A DNA stretch of 64,000 bases from Tsukamurella pseudospumae (lineage in GTDB: Bacteria; Actinomycetota; Actinomycetes; Mycobacteriales; Mycobacteriaceae), in assembly GCF_001575205.1 (NCBI RefSeq), contig NZ_LSRE01000034.1:124001-188000 (forward strand). Reading direction: 5' to 3'. The translations under genes were made by a program, and so were the position numbers. Positions 8,308-16,786 of the stretch are shown here, piece by piece. Positions within the stretch are counted from its first letter, which is position 1, and the number at the start of each line of letters is the position of its first letter. The notes under the pieces are model-generated. The model made no database searches. It was not told the origin of the DNA and saw only the letters and a program-made list of their open reading frames with translations.

Positions 8308-8747
8308 GCGTCGTCGCACCGCATCGCGATCCGGGCGCACGCAACGGCGAGTGGTAGCTCCGCACACACCGCCATCGCGAGCGCGACGGCGAACTCACTC
8401 CCGGCGGCGGCGGTCGTCACGTCGAACCAGGCGTCGGCGAGGAGGAGCGTGCCCGTCGCCGCGGCGGCCTGTCGCGCACGCGGATCGTCGAGGAGGAGGA
8501 GGGCGCCCGTCGTCAGCAGTCCCAGGGCCTCCAGCGCATCGAGACCGACCCACGCGAGTGGCCAGTGCCGCACGGTGGTGGTGGCCGGCAGGGTCGTGCC
8601 GAGAACCACCAGCCACGGCGTCAGCGCCGCACCCGCGGCGAGCAGGACGGCGGCGACCCCACGTCCACGGGGCCGGCCGTCGACGGGCGTGACGTCGACG
8701 GGTGTGCTGGTGGCGGCGGGGCGCCGGACGGCGGACGGGGTGATCAC
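8268..8747 (-). CDS. Small hypothetical membrane protein
   Basis: 159 residues starting at the GTG at 8747, chosen because AAGGAG lies 7 nt upstream; an ATG-like extension further upstream has no such site. Four hydrophobic segments are visible: GVAAVLLAAGAALTPWLVVL, WVGLDALEALGLLTTGALLL, AATGTLLLADAWFDVTTA and EFAVALAMAVCAELPLAVAC. The start is divergent from the histidine kinase at 8910 (162 bp apart), so both may share regulation. No family was recognised with confidence. Confidence 0.7.
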   Translation of the reverse strand: MITPSAVRRPAATSTPVDVTPVDGRPRGRGVAAVLLAAGAALTPWLVVLGTTLPATTTVRHWPLAWVGLDALEALGLLTTGALLLLDDPRARQAAAATGTLLLADAWFDVTTAAAGSEFAVALAMAVCAELPLAVACARIAMRCDDAYPEMCRSRASSD

Positions 8748-8909
8748 GATGTGGCTCCTTCGACGGAAACGACTGTCTCCCCAGCCTCGTCGTGGGAGCG
8801 CCGGATCTCGCCGGTGCGAGTAGGCCTCTCGACGGTGACCCTCACATCCCCCGGAACAGGGATGCCAGCATGCTGGTCGCGGTCGCCGCGGCGGACATAC
8901 GGTGAGAAC

Positions 8910-10082
8910 ATGTCCCGTCCCACCTGGCCCAACACCGTCGCCGCGATGCCCCTGCACGCCGTCGTGGTGGCCGTGATCGTCGCGCCCTGGGTGTCGCTCC
9001 CCGCGAAGCTGCCCGTCGCCACGCTCGCCCTCCTGGCCGTCCCGGTCGTCGTGCCGGTGGTGGCCTCGCCCGTCCTGACCGCCGCGCACCGCTCCCGACT
9101 CGCCCGCGTCGGTGTCGTGATCCCGCCCTCGCGCGACGAGCGGGTGTGGCGATCGATGGCGCGGTTGCGGCAGTTGGGCTATCACGTCCTGGTCGGTCCG
9201 CTGCTCCTGCTGGCCCTCCTCGCCGTGATCGCGGGGTGGCTGCTGGTGGTCGTCGGCGGCACGAGCCTGCTCTGGATGTGGGTGCGTCCCGCCGGCGGGC
9301 TCCCGCACTCCGTCTGGGAGGCGTGCGCGTGGACGGTCGCCGCTGTCGTCGGCGGCGCACTGCTGTGGTGGGCGACGCCGCTCCTGCCGGTCGTCGACGC
9401 ACGTTGTGCGGCAGTCCTTCTCGGCCCCGGCGACGGCGAGCGGCTCAGCCGGCGGGTGGACGACCTCACCGAGAGCCGAGCGGGCGTGGTCGAGGCCGCC
9501 GACGCCGAACGTCGGCGACTCGAACGGGACCTGCACGACGGCGTGCAGCAGCGCCTCGTCTCCCTCGCCGTGAACCTCGGGGTCGCGCGTGCCACGCTCG
9601 CCGACCTGCCCGAGCCCGCCCGAGCGGTCCTCGACGACGCGCACGACCAGGCCAAGCTCGCGATCGCCGAACTCGGGCACCTCGTGCGGGGCCTGCACCC
9701 GCCGGTGCTCGAGGATCGGGGCCTCGACGCCGCCCTGTCCGGACTCGCCGGGACCGCGGCGATCCCCGTCGACCTGACGGTGCGGCTGCCGTACCGGCCC
9801 GACCCCGCGGTCGAGGCCGTGGCGTACTTCGTGGTCTCCGAGGCTCTGACCAACGTGATCAAGCACGCGCACGCCACCCGCGCGGGTGTGGTCGTCGACG
9901 GCGGCCCGGAGACGATCGTCGTGACCGTCGAGGACGACGGTGTCGGCGGTGCGGATCCGTCCGGCGGGACCGGCCTGGCCGGGCTGGCCCGTCGGGTGGC
10001 GTCGGTCGACGGTGACCTGCGGGTCACGAGCCCGCCGGGTGGCCCGACCACGGTGCGGGCGGAGCTGCCGTGCGTGCGGTGA
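8910..10082 (+). CDS. NarL-type sensor histidine kinase
   Basis: 390 residues. Three or four N-terminal membrane helices (residues ~10-160) come before a HisKA_3 dimerisation domain with the phosphoacceptor His209 in ERDLHDGVQQRLVSLAV, and an HATPase domain with the N box (EALTNVIKHAHATRA), G1 box (VEDDGVGGADPS) and G2 box (GTGLAGLARRV). It phosphorylates a response regulator, almost certainly the one encoded next, whose GTG start overlaps its 3' end by 13 bp. The stimulus is unknown; the sensor part is mostly membrane with short loops, as in cell-envelope stress kinases. The ATG at 8910 begins just before the first helix. Confidence 0.92.
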   Translation: MSRPTWPNTVAAMPLHAVVVAVIVAPWVSLPAKLPVATLALLAVPVVVPVVASPVLTAAHRSRLARVGVVIPPSRDERVWRSMARLRQLGYHVLVGPLLLLALLAVIAGWLLVVVGGTSLLWMWVRPAGGLPHSVWEACAWTVAAVVGGALLWWATPLLPVVDARCAAVLLGPGDGERLSRRVDDLTESRAGVVEAADAERRRLERDLHDGVQQRLVSLAVNLGVARATLADLPEPARAVLDDAHDQAKLAIAELGHLVRGLHPPVLEDRGLDAALSGLAGTAAIPVDLTVRLPYRPDPAVEAVAYFVVSEALTNVIKHAHATRAGVVVDGGPETIVVTVEDDGVGGADPSGGTGLAGLARRVASVDGDLRVTSPPGGPTTVRAELPCVR

Positions 10083-10714
10083 TCGCCGAGGACTCGGTCC
10101 TGTTGCGCGTGGGCCTGGCGCAGGTGCTCGGGTACGCGGGATTCGACGTCGTCGCCGAGGTCGGCGACGGGGCGGCGCTGATCGCAGCCGTGGAGCGGCA
10201 CCGGCCCGACATCGCCGTCGTCGACGTGCGAATGCCTCCGGGCTTCCGCGACGAGGGGGTCCGCGCAGCCCTGGAGATCCGGCGCGAGTCGCCCGGTACC
10301 GCGGTCGTGCTGCTGTCCCAGTACGTCGAGGAGCGCTACGCGGGCGAGCTCCTGGCGACCGAGACCGCGGGTGTGGGGTACCTGCTCAAACAGCGCGTGG
10401 CGGACGTCGACGAGTTCGCCGAGACGCTGCGCCGCGTCGCCGCCGGGGGCACCGCCCTCGACCCCGAGGTCGTGGCGCAGCTGCTGGTGCGGCGCGACCG
10501 CGATCCGCTGGCCCGGCTCACGACGCGTGAGCGGGAGGTGTTGGAGCAGATGGCGAGTGGGCGCTCGAACGCCGGGATCGCGGCATCCCTCGTGATCACG
10601 GAGCGCGCCGTCGCCAAGCACATCAACAGCATCCTCGCGAAACTGGACCTGCCGCCCGCGGACAGCGACCATCGGCGGGTGCTCGCCGTGCTGCAGTACC
10701 TGGGTGCGCTCTGA
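10070..10714 (+). CDS. NarL/LuxR-family response regulator
   Basis: 214 residues from a GTG inside the kinase 3' end. The receiver domain has the acidic pair in IAEDSV, phosphoacceptor Asp52 in VVDVRMPPG and the conserved Lys in GYLLKQRV. A LuxR-type HTH occupies about residues 150-210 (LTTREREVLEQMASGRSNAG and AVAKHINSILAKLDL). The overlap with the kinase implies coupled translation and a cognate pair. It is expected to act as a DNA-binding activator; the adjacent divergent membrane protein gene at 8268-8747 is a possible target. Confidence 0.93.
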   Translation: MRAVIAEDSVLLRVGLAQVLGYAGFDVVAEVGDGAALIAAVERHRPDIAVVDVRMPPGFRDEGVRAALEIRRESPGTAVVLLSQYVEERYAGELLATETAGVGYLLKQRVADVDEFAETLRRVAAGGTALDPEVVAQLLVRRDRDPLARLTTREREVLEQMASGRSNAGIAASLVITERAVAKHINSILAKLDLPPADSDHRRVLAVLQYLGAL

Positions 10715-10715
10715 C

Positions 10716-13211
10716 TCAGCCCGAGACGACCTCGACGTCCACGAGCACGACATCGCCGCGGTCGTCGGACGCCGGCAGGTCGACCACGGCGGTGATCGCC
10801 CAGCCGTGGTCGCCGTCGGGATCGGCGATCGTCTGCCGCACCTTCCACGCGCGGGGCATGGAGGTGTCGAGCGAGAACAGCTGCGGCCCACGGGCGTCGG
10901 CGCCCGTCTCGATGTCGTCGTAGTCCTCGTAGTAGTCGTCGAAGGCGGCGTACCAGTCGACACCGGGGTCCATCGCGTCGAGCAGGTCGTACTCCTCCTC
11001 GGCGACGAGCTGCACCCGGCGGAACATGGCGTTCCGCACCATCACCGCGAAGGCGCGCTCGTCGGAGGTCAGCGAGGTGGACCGCCCGATCTCCGGCGCG
11101 GAGGCGTGCGCCTTCACCGGATCCGGCGAGGTCATCTCCTCCCACTCGTCCACGAGCGAGCTGTCCACGTACCGCACGAGGGCGCCCAACCAGGCGATGT
11201 AATCCTCGAGTTCCGGCGTGCGCGCCGCCTCCGGGACGGTGTGCCGCAGCGTCTTGAAGGCGTCTGAGAGGTACCGCAGCACGGCCCCTTCGGAGCGGCC
11301 GAGCTGGTACTTCGAGACCAGGTCGTTGAAGGTCATCGCGCGCTCGATCATCTCGCGCACCACGGACTTCGGCGACAGCTCGAACTGCGTCACCCACGCG
11401 TGACCCGCCGCGTAGGTCGCGAACGCGGGCACGAGGACGTCCTCGAGGGGCTTCGGGTAGGTCACGTCCTCGAGCAGCGCCATCCGCTCGTCGTAGTCGA
11501 TGCCGTCCGCCTTCATCTCCGCGACGGCCGCGCCGCGCGCGGCGTTCTGCTGTGCCCGCAGCACGGGCCGCGGATCGTCGAGCACCGACTCGATCACCGA
11601 GATGACGTCGAGTGCGTAATCGGGCTCCTCGGGATCGAGCAGCTCGAGCGCGGCCAGCGCGAAGGGTGCGAGGGGCTGATTCAGAGCGAAATCGGGCTGC
11701 AGGTCGACGGTGAGCCGCACGTGCCGGCCGAACCCGTCGGGCTCGGCGAGCTTCTCCACGACGCCGCCGGACTGGAGGCCGCGGAACAGGGTGATCGCGG
11801 TGCGGATGTGGCGCAGCTGATTGCGCCGGGACTCGTGGTTGTCCTCCAGTAGGTGCCGCATCGAGGAGAAGCAGTTCTCCGGCCGGGCGATCACGTTGAG
11901 CAACATCGAATTGGTCACGGAGAAGCGGGAAGTGAGTGGCTCCGGGTCCGCGGCGACCAGCTTCTCGAAGGTGGCCTTCCCCCAGGAGACGAAGCCCTCC
12001 GGCGGCTTGCGGCGCTGGACGCGCTTGAGCTTCGCCGGGTCGCCGCCCGCCTTCGCCTCGCGACGCGCGTTCTCGATCTCGTGGTCCGGCGCCGCCACGA
12101 CGACGGTGCCCATCGTGTCGAATCCGGCGCGGCCCGCGCGGCCGGCGATCTGGTGGAACTCGCGCGCGCGCAGGTGGCGGGTCCGCGTACCGTCGAACTT
12201 GGTCAGGCCCGTCAGGTAGACGGTGCGGATGGGCACGTTGATGCCGACGCCGAGCGTGTCGGTGCCGCAGATGACCTTGAGCAGGCCCTCCTGGGCGAGC
12301 TTCTCGACGAGGCGTCGGTAGCGGGGGAGCATGCCCGCGTGGTGCACGCCGATACCGGACCGGATCAGCCGCGAGAGGGTCTTGCCGAAACCCGTGGTGA
12401 ACTGGAAGTCGCCGATCGCTTCCGCGATCTCCGCCTTCTGCTCCTTGGAGGTGAGCGGCAACGACATCAGTGCCTGCGCGCGTTCGGCCGCGGCCTGCTG
12501 CGTGAAGTGCACCACGTACACGGGCGCCTGGTGCGTCGTGACCAGCTCCACGATCTGGTCCTGGACGGCCATGGTCGAGTACGAGAAGTGCAGCGGCACG
12601 GGGCGTTCCGCACCTGCCACGAGCACGGTCTCCCGGCCGGTGCGCCGCGTGAGGTCCTCCTCGAAGAACGACGTGTCACCGAGCGTGGCCGACATGAGGA
12701 TGAACTGCGCGTGCGGCAGCTCGATCAACGGCACCTGCCACGCCCAGCCGCGGTCCGGCTCCGAGTAGTAGTGGAACTCGTCCATGACCACCTGCGCGAT
12801 GTCCGAGTCCTTCCCCTCGCGCAGCGCGAGGTTCGCCACGATCTCGGCGGTCGCGCACACGATCGGCGCGTCGGCGTTGACCGCCGCATCGCCGGTCACC
12901 ATGCCCACCTTCTCGGTGCCGAAGACCTCACAGAGGGCGAAGAACTTCTCGCTGACCAGCGCCTTGATCGGCGCGGTGTAGTACGTGCGCCGGCCCTGCG
13001 CGAGCGCCGCGAACTGGGCGCCCATCGCCACCAGGGACTTCCCGGAACCGGTGGGAGTGGCGACGATGACGTTCGCGCCCGAGCACGCCGCGATCAGCGC
13101 CTCCTCCTGTGCGGGGTAGAGCTCGATGCCACGGCCGGTGGTCCAGTCGAGGAAGGCCTCGAAGACCGCATCCGCCGTCGGGTCGGACGGGAGCAGGTCG
13201 GTGAGGTTCAC
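10716..13211 (-). CDS. Ski2/Mtr4-like DEAD/DEAH-box helicase with DUF3516
   Basis: 831 residues from a GTG start. Superfamily 2 motifs occur in order: motif I ATPTGSGKSLVAMG (~residue 52), Ia APIKALVSEK, II VMDEFHYY (a DEVH variant), III LMSATLG, IV-V HHAGMLPRYR and GTDTLGVGINVP, VI FHQIAGRAGRAGFD. A conserved C-terminal DUF3516 region follows (~residues 400-830). Helicases of this architecture are widespread in actinobacteria and are related to RNA-processing Ski2 and Mtr4; a role in RNA decay is inferred, not shown. The gene converges with the response regulator, the two stops being 1 nt apart. Confidence 0.92.
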   Translation of the reverse strand: MNLTDLLPSDPTADAVFEAFLDWTTGRGIELYPAQEEALIAACSGANVIVATPTGSGKSLVAMGAQFAALAQGRRTYYTAPIKALVSEKFFALCEVFGTEKVGMVTGDAAVNADAPIVCATAEIVANLALREGKDSDIAQVVMDEFHYYSEPDRGWAWQVPLIELPHAQFILMSATLGDTSFFEEDLTRRTGRETVLVAGAERPVPLHFSYSTMAVQDQIVELVTTHQAPVYVVHFTQQAAAERAQALMSLPLTSKEQKAEIAEAIGDFQFTTGFGKTLSRLIRSGIGVHHAGMLPRYRRLVEKLAQEGLLKVICGTDTLGVGINVPIRTVYLTGLTKFDGTRTRHLRAREFHQIAGRAGRAGFDTMGTVVVAAPDHEIENARREAKAGGDPAKLKRVQRRKPPEGFVSWGKATFEKLVAADPEPLTSRFSVTNSMLLNVIARPENCFSSMRHLLEDNHESRRNQLRHIRTAITLFRGLQSGGVVEKLAEPDGFGRHVRLTVDLQPDFALNQPLAPFALAALELLDPEEPDYALDVISVIESVLDDPRPVLRAQQNAARGAAVAEMKADGIDYDERMALLEDVTYPKPLEDVLVPAFATYAAGHAWVTQFELSPKSVVREMIERAMTFNDLVSKYQLGRSEGAVLRYLSDAFKTLRHTVPEAARTPELEDYIAWLGALVRYVDSSLVDEWEEMTSPDPVKAHASAPEIGRSTSLTSDERAFAVMVRNAMFRRVQLVAEEEYDLLDAMDPGVDWYAAFDDYYEDYDDIETGADARGPQLFSLDTSMPRAWKVRQTIADPDGDHGWAITAVVDLPASDDRGDVVLVDVEVVSG

Positions 13212-13244
13212 TCATCTGATTCTACGGACCGTCATCGCGGCTGT

Positions 13245-14213
13245 TCAGCCCAGCTCCCGCGCGGGAGGGACGACGGTGACGCCCGCCGCCCCGCGCAGGC
13301 CGTCGCGGAGGTGCGTGCGCGCCAGGCGGGCGGGCTCGGTCGACGCGAGGAAGTCGGTGAGCACGTCCAGGAACCGATCCGGTGCCTCTGTCATCGGGAA
13401 GTGCCCGACGCCGTCGAACACCTCCACGCGCGCCTCGGGCAGCGCCGCGCGCAGCACCTCGGCATGGGCCGAGGGGATGATGGAATCGTCCGCACCCCAG
13501 GCGATCAGAGTCGGCACCCGTGCGGTCAGATAGCAGCGATCGCGCATCGTGACGACCTGACCGCGGAGGTCGACCACCGATCGCAGCGTGCGCGAGAAGG
13601 CGTGCGGTGAGGCGGTGTTCGGCATCCGGTCGAGGGCGCGACGCAGTTGCACCGCGTCGGCGCGCAGGGGGCCCGGCAGTGCGGCGGTCGCGAGCAGCGC
13701 GCCTGCCAGGACCTGCTTCGCGCCCGGAAGGGCGGTGAGTGCGACGATCTGCTCGGCGAACGGCAGCGACAGCAGGCGCAGGAGCGGCGAGACGTCGTGA
13801 TCCACACCGCCGGGGGCCACGAACGCGATCCGCTCGACCATCTCCGGGTACTGGTACGAGAACTGGCCCGCCACACCGCCGCCCAGGGAGTGGCCCACGA
13901 TCGTCACCCGGTCGATGCCGAGGTAGCACAGCAGATCCCGCATCCCGTTGGCGAACGCGGACACCGAGTAGTCCGCACGCGGTCGATCGGAGAGGCCGTG
14001 CCCCAACAGGTCCGGCGCGATCACGGTGTACCGGTCGGTCAGTCGCTCCATCACCGGTTCCCAGACCAGGGAGTTGTCCCCGATGCCGTGCAGGAGCAGC
14101 AGCGCGGGGCCGCTGCCGCCGATCCGGTAGGCGCGACGGTGGCCGTGGATCGTGGCGAAACACAGGTCGGGCGCGTACGGGCGCGCCCGGAACGGCAGGA
14201 TCTCGGGACTCAT
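13245..14213 (-). CDS. Alpha/beta hydrolase, tandem paralogue 2
   Basis: 322 residues from the ATG at 14213, preceded by GAGGAGG. The alpha/beta hydrolase core is clear: oxyanion loop LLLLHGIGDNSLVWEP, nucleophile Ser in VTIVGHSLGGGVAGQF, acid in LIAWGADDSIIP and the catalytic His in VFDGVGHFPM. It shares near-identical motifs with the next gene (the IHGHRRAYR start, APDLLGHG, SDRPRADYS), so the two arose by tandem duplication. It is the last gene of an apparent PAC2-hydrolase-hydrolase operon read leftward. In M. tuberculosis a PAC2 gene (Rv2714) is followed by a similar hydrolase (Rv2715), as I recall. The substrate is unknown. Confidence 0.9.
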   Translation of the reverse strand: MSPEILPFRARPYAPDLCFATIHGHRRAYRIGGSGPALLLLHGIGDNSLVWEPVMERLTDRYTVIAPDLLGHGLSDRPRADYSVSAFANGMRDLLCYLGIDRVTIVGHSLGGGVAGQFSYQYPEMVERIAFVAPGGVDHDVSPLLRLLSLPFAEQIVALTALPGAKQVLAGALLATAALPGPLRADAVQLRRALDRMPNTASPHAFSRTLRSVVDLRGQVVTMRDRCYLTARVPTLIAWGADDSIIPSAHAEVLRAALPEARVEVFDGVGHFPMTEAPDRFLDVLTDFLASTEPARLARTHLRDGLRGAAGVTVVPPARELG

Positions 14214-14287
14214 CACGGCCTCCTCACAGCGTCTGCACTGCGCTGTGAAGTGTGCGCGGGCCGCGTTACGTGCGGCGGCGCCGTCGG

Positions 14288-15265
14288 TTACGCGGGCGTT
14301 TCGACCTCGACCTCGACCTCGACCTCGACCTCGACCTCGACCTCGACCTCGACCTCGACGTCGAGGGCGACATCGCGGCGCAGTGCGTTTTGCAGGTCGT
14401 CCTGCGTGAGGCGTGCGGGCACCGTCGAATCGACGAACTCGGTCAGGACGCGCAGGAAGCGCTCCGGATCCGTCCGGAACGGGAAGTGGCCGGCACCGTC
14501 GAACACCTCCAGGCGGGAGGCGGGCAGTGCGGCGTGCAGCAGGTGCGCGTGCTCGACGGGGATGATCGGATCGTCGGAACCCCACACCACCAGTACCGGC
14601 ACGGAATCGGCGATGTAGGTCCGGTCCAGCATCGTCACCACCTGGCCCGACGGGTCGACGACGGCCCGCAGCGTGCGCGCGAAGGCGCGGGGCGTTCCCG
14701 CGTGCGGCAGGCCCGTGAGGACCCGGGCGCACTCGGCGTTGTCGACGAACAGTTTCAGCGGGACCCGGCCGAGGAGTCCCAGGGCCGCATTGGTGACCGG
14801 CAGCACGCCCGGCAGCGCCAGCGAGCGGATCGCGACCTCCGAGAGCGGCAGCGAGACCGCGCGCAGCACCGGCGAGACCGATCGGGTCACGCCGCCCGTG
14901 TTCACGAAGACGAGCCGCTCGACCATCTCCGGGAACTGGTAGGTGAACTGGCCGGCGATGCCGCCGCCGAGGGAGTGGCCGACCAGAGTGGCCCGCTCGA
15001 CGCCGAGGTAGAGCAGCAGATCACGCATGGCGTTGGCGAACGCGGGCAGCGAGTAGTCGGCGCGCGGCCGGTCGGAGTCCCCGTGGCCGAGGAGGTCTGG
15101 CGCGATCACCGTGTAGTCCTCGGCGAGCCGCTCGAACAGCGGCTCGAAGGTCGAGGAGTTGTCGGCCATGCCGTGGATCAGCAGGAGCGCGGGCCCGCTG
15201 CCGCCCATCCGGTACGCCCGACGGTGACCGTGGATCAGCGCCGTCCGCCGGCGCACCGTGGTCAC
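14288..15265 (-). CDS. Alpha/beta hydrolase, tandem paralogue 1, with a Val-Glu repeat tail
   Basis: 325 residues from a GTG that overlaps the PAC2 stop by 4 nt (GTGA), implying coupled translation. Core motifs: LLLIHGMADNSSTFEP (oxyanion), ATLVGHSLGGGIAGQF (nucleophile Ser), VVWGSDDPIIP (acid), FDGAGHFPF (catalytic His). After residue ~300 the fold ends and a tail of about nine Val-Glu dipeptides follows before the final TPA, encoded by a perfect hexanucleotide repeat. The alternating hydrophobic/acidic tail would form a highly negative extended strand; the neighbouring paralogue lacks it, so it is a recent addition and probably variable in length. The enzyme class is serine esterase/lipase-like; its substrate is unknown. 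Confidence 0.9.
   Translation of the reverse strand: MTTVRRRTALIHGHRRAYRMGGSGPALLLIHGMADNSSTFEPLFERLAEDYTVIAPDLLGHGDSDRPRADYSLPAFANAMRDLLLYLGVERATLVGHSLGGGIAGQFTYQFPEMVERLVFVNTGGVTRSVSPVLRAVSLPLSEVAIRSLALPGVLPVTNAALGLLGRVPLKLFVDNAECARVLTGLPHAGTPRAFARTLRAVVDPSGQVVTMLDRTYIADSVPVLVVWGSDDPIIPVEHAHLLHAALPASRLEVFDGAGHFPFRTDPERFLRVLTEFVDSTVPARLTQDDLQNALRRDVALDVEVEVEVEVEVEVEVEVEVETPA
14301..14360. repeat. Hexanucleotide tandem repeat, ten units of TCGACC
   Basis: Nine perfect TCGACC units plus one TCGACG unit lie inside the 3' end of the alpha/beta hydrolase gene. On the coding strand it reads GTCGAG repeats (Val-Glu). The unit is 6 nt, so copy-number change alters tail length but not reading frame. 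On the + strand it reads Leu-Asp repeats in an antisense frame that I do not regard as a gene. Confidence 0.97.
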
Positions 15266-16194
15266 GGATTCTCGCCGTTCTCGCCCTCGTCGCCGGCCTG
15301 CTCCGCGAGGAAGGCCTCGAACTCGCTCGCCAGGTCGTCACCGGTCGGGATCGCCTCGCCGTCGGCGATGAGCAGCTCGCGCGGCTGCGCAGCGGCCTCG
15401 TCGTACTGCTGCTCGAGGGTCTCGACGACCGAGGAGATCTCGGCGCTGGACGAGACCTGCGCGTCGATCTGCTCGCGCAGCTCGGCGGCCTCGACGGGGA
15501 GCTCACCGTCGGGCAGGTCGAGCCCGACGGTGCTGCGCAGCGCGCCCAGCATGCCGAGCACGGCCTCGGGGTAGTCGTTCTGCGCCAGGTAGTGCGGCAC
15601 GTGGACCGACAGGCCGACGGTGTCGTAGCCCTTGTCGGCCATCCGCAGCTCGAGCATCCCCGCCGCGGTGCCGGGCAGCCGCATCGTGCCCTCCCACGAC
15701 CGGATGCCCTCGCGCAGGTCGGGATTGTTGCCGTGCGCGGTGACCGGCACCGGACGGGTGTGCGGCACTGCCATCGGGATCGCGTGCAACCCGACCACGG
15801 TGCGCACGCCGAACCGCTCGGCGAGGCCCGCGACGGCGCTGACGAAGCCGTTCCAGCGAAGATCCGGCTCGGCGCCGGCGAGCAGCAGGAAGGGCGTGCC
15901 CGCGGTGTCGCGGATCGCGTAGAGGTTGAGCTCGGGCTCCTCGACGCCGGTGAATCCGTCCTCGAAGGTCATGGAGGGGCGGCGGGAGCGGTAGTCGATC
16001 AGCTCGTCGACGTCGAAGGACGCGACCAGCTCCGCGGAGAGGTTCTGCTTGAGGTGCTTGCGCAGCAGACCCAGGGCGTGCCCCGCGTCGGCGTAGCCGT
16101 CCAGCGCGTGTACCAGCACGGGCCCGTTGCCGTCGGTGTCCGACACCGTGGGGCCCGGGAACTCCAGCTCGTACATGTGGGACTGCTCGTCCAT
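15262..16194 (-). CDS. PAC2 (proteasome assembly chaperone-like) family protein
   Basis: 310 residues. The PAC2 fold signature includes VLVHALDGYADAGHALGLLR near the start and TVVGLHAIPMAVPHTRPVPV in the middle, with an acidic C-terminus (EAFLAEQAGDEGENGENP). It resembles M. tuberculosis Rv2714, a PAC2 protein of known structure but unresolved role. The family is related to archaeal and eukaryotic proteasome assembly factors, and mycobacteria do have proteasomes, but no proteasome genes are nearby. It heads the three-gene operon with two alpha/beta hydrolases. The start may be the ATG at 16194 or at 16176 (MYELEF). Confidence 0.9.
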   Translation of the reverse strand: MDEQSHMYELEFPGPTVSDTDGNGPVLVHALDGYADAGHALGLLRKHLKQNLSAELVASFDVDELIDYRSRRPSMTFEDGFTGVEEPELNLYAIRDTAGTPFLLLAGAEPDLRWNGFVSAVAGLAERFGVRTVVGLHAIPMAVPHTRPVPVTAHGNNPDLREGIRSWEGTMRLPGTAAGMLELRMADKGYDTVGLSVHVPHYLAQNDYPEAVLGMLGALRSTVGLDLPDGELPVEAAELREQIDAQVSSSAEISSVVETLEQQYDEAAAQPRELLIADGEAIPTGDDLASEFEAFLAEQAGDEGENGENP

Positions 16195-16302
16195 GCCACT
16201 ACCTCCGTCACCGTGCTCCTCCGCGAGGAGGAACCATCAGTTTTTCACAGAGGAACAACTTCCCGGCGGTTGTCCCGATTCCCCGGTCACGCGTGTTTCT
16301 GC

Positions 16303-16728
16303 TCACGGCGGATTCGTCGATCCGAGGAAACGCGCCACCACCTGCGCCTCCGCGGGGGAGAGGGCGGCGGCCGCGGCCCGGATCGGGCCGAGGAAGGCCC
16401 GGAAGAAGCCCTCCCCGAGCGTGCGCGCCCGATCGGTGACGGTGAGCCGCACGCGTCGTCGGTCCGCCGGGTCCGGGGCGCGTCCGACGAGGCCCGCCGC
16501 GGCGAGCCGGTCGACCAGCGCCGTGCAGGCCGCCGAGCTCAGGCCCAGTTCGCCGGCGAGGACGCCCGGGGTGGCGGATTCGCCGGCCCGCTCGAGGTCG
16601 AGCAGCGCGATGAGGGCGCGGACGTCCGTGCCGCCCAGCGCGTGCCGCGCGCCGAAGGCCGCGATCTCGTCGTCCCAGCGCACTGCCGCGGCGCGCAGGG
16701 CGTGCACGAGGTGCTCGTTGTCGCTCAC
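16303..16728 (-). CDS. MarR-family transcriptional regulator
   Basis: 141 residues from a GTG start. A winged HTH covers about residues 35-105: ALIALLDLERAGESATPGVL, then LGLSSAACTALVDRLAAAGL (recognition helix) and RAPDPADRRRVRLTVTDRAR (wing, with the conserved DxRxxR pattern). It is divergent from an alpha/beta hydrolase with a palindrome in the 58-bp gap, the usual layout of a MarR repressor controlling its own gene and a neighbour. The ligand may be a substrate or product of the hydrolase. Confidence 0.9.
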   Translation of the reverse strand: MSDNEHLVHALRAAAVRWDDEIAAFGARHALGGTDVRALIALLDLERAGESATPGVLAGELGLSSAACTALVDRLAAAGLVGRAPDPADRRRVRLTVTDRARTLGEGFFRAFLGPIRAAAAALSPAEAQVVARFLGSTNPP

Positions 16729-16738
16729 GGCTCGAACC

Positions 16739-16755
16739 TATCAGGTAGCTTGATA
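16739..16755. promoter_or_regulatory. Candidate MarR operator palindrome
   Basis: TATCA-N7-TGATA (TATCAGGTAGCTTGATA), centred between the divergent MarR and hydrolase starts. Its symmetry and position fit a MarR dimer site. The surrounding 40 bp is notably AT-rich for this genome, consistent with overlapping promoters. Confidence 0.65.
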
Positions 16756-16786
16756 GTCAAATATCTCGATGATCGAGAGGAATGGC

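Noticed and set aside
14252-15574. Long + strand frame with a Leu-Asp repeat over the two hydrolase genes
   Set aside because: It is antisense to clear alpha/beta hydrolase genes; the repeat is the complement of the Val-Glu tail and the rest has no family resemblance.
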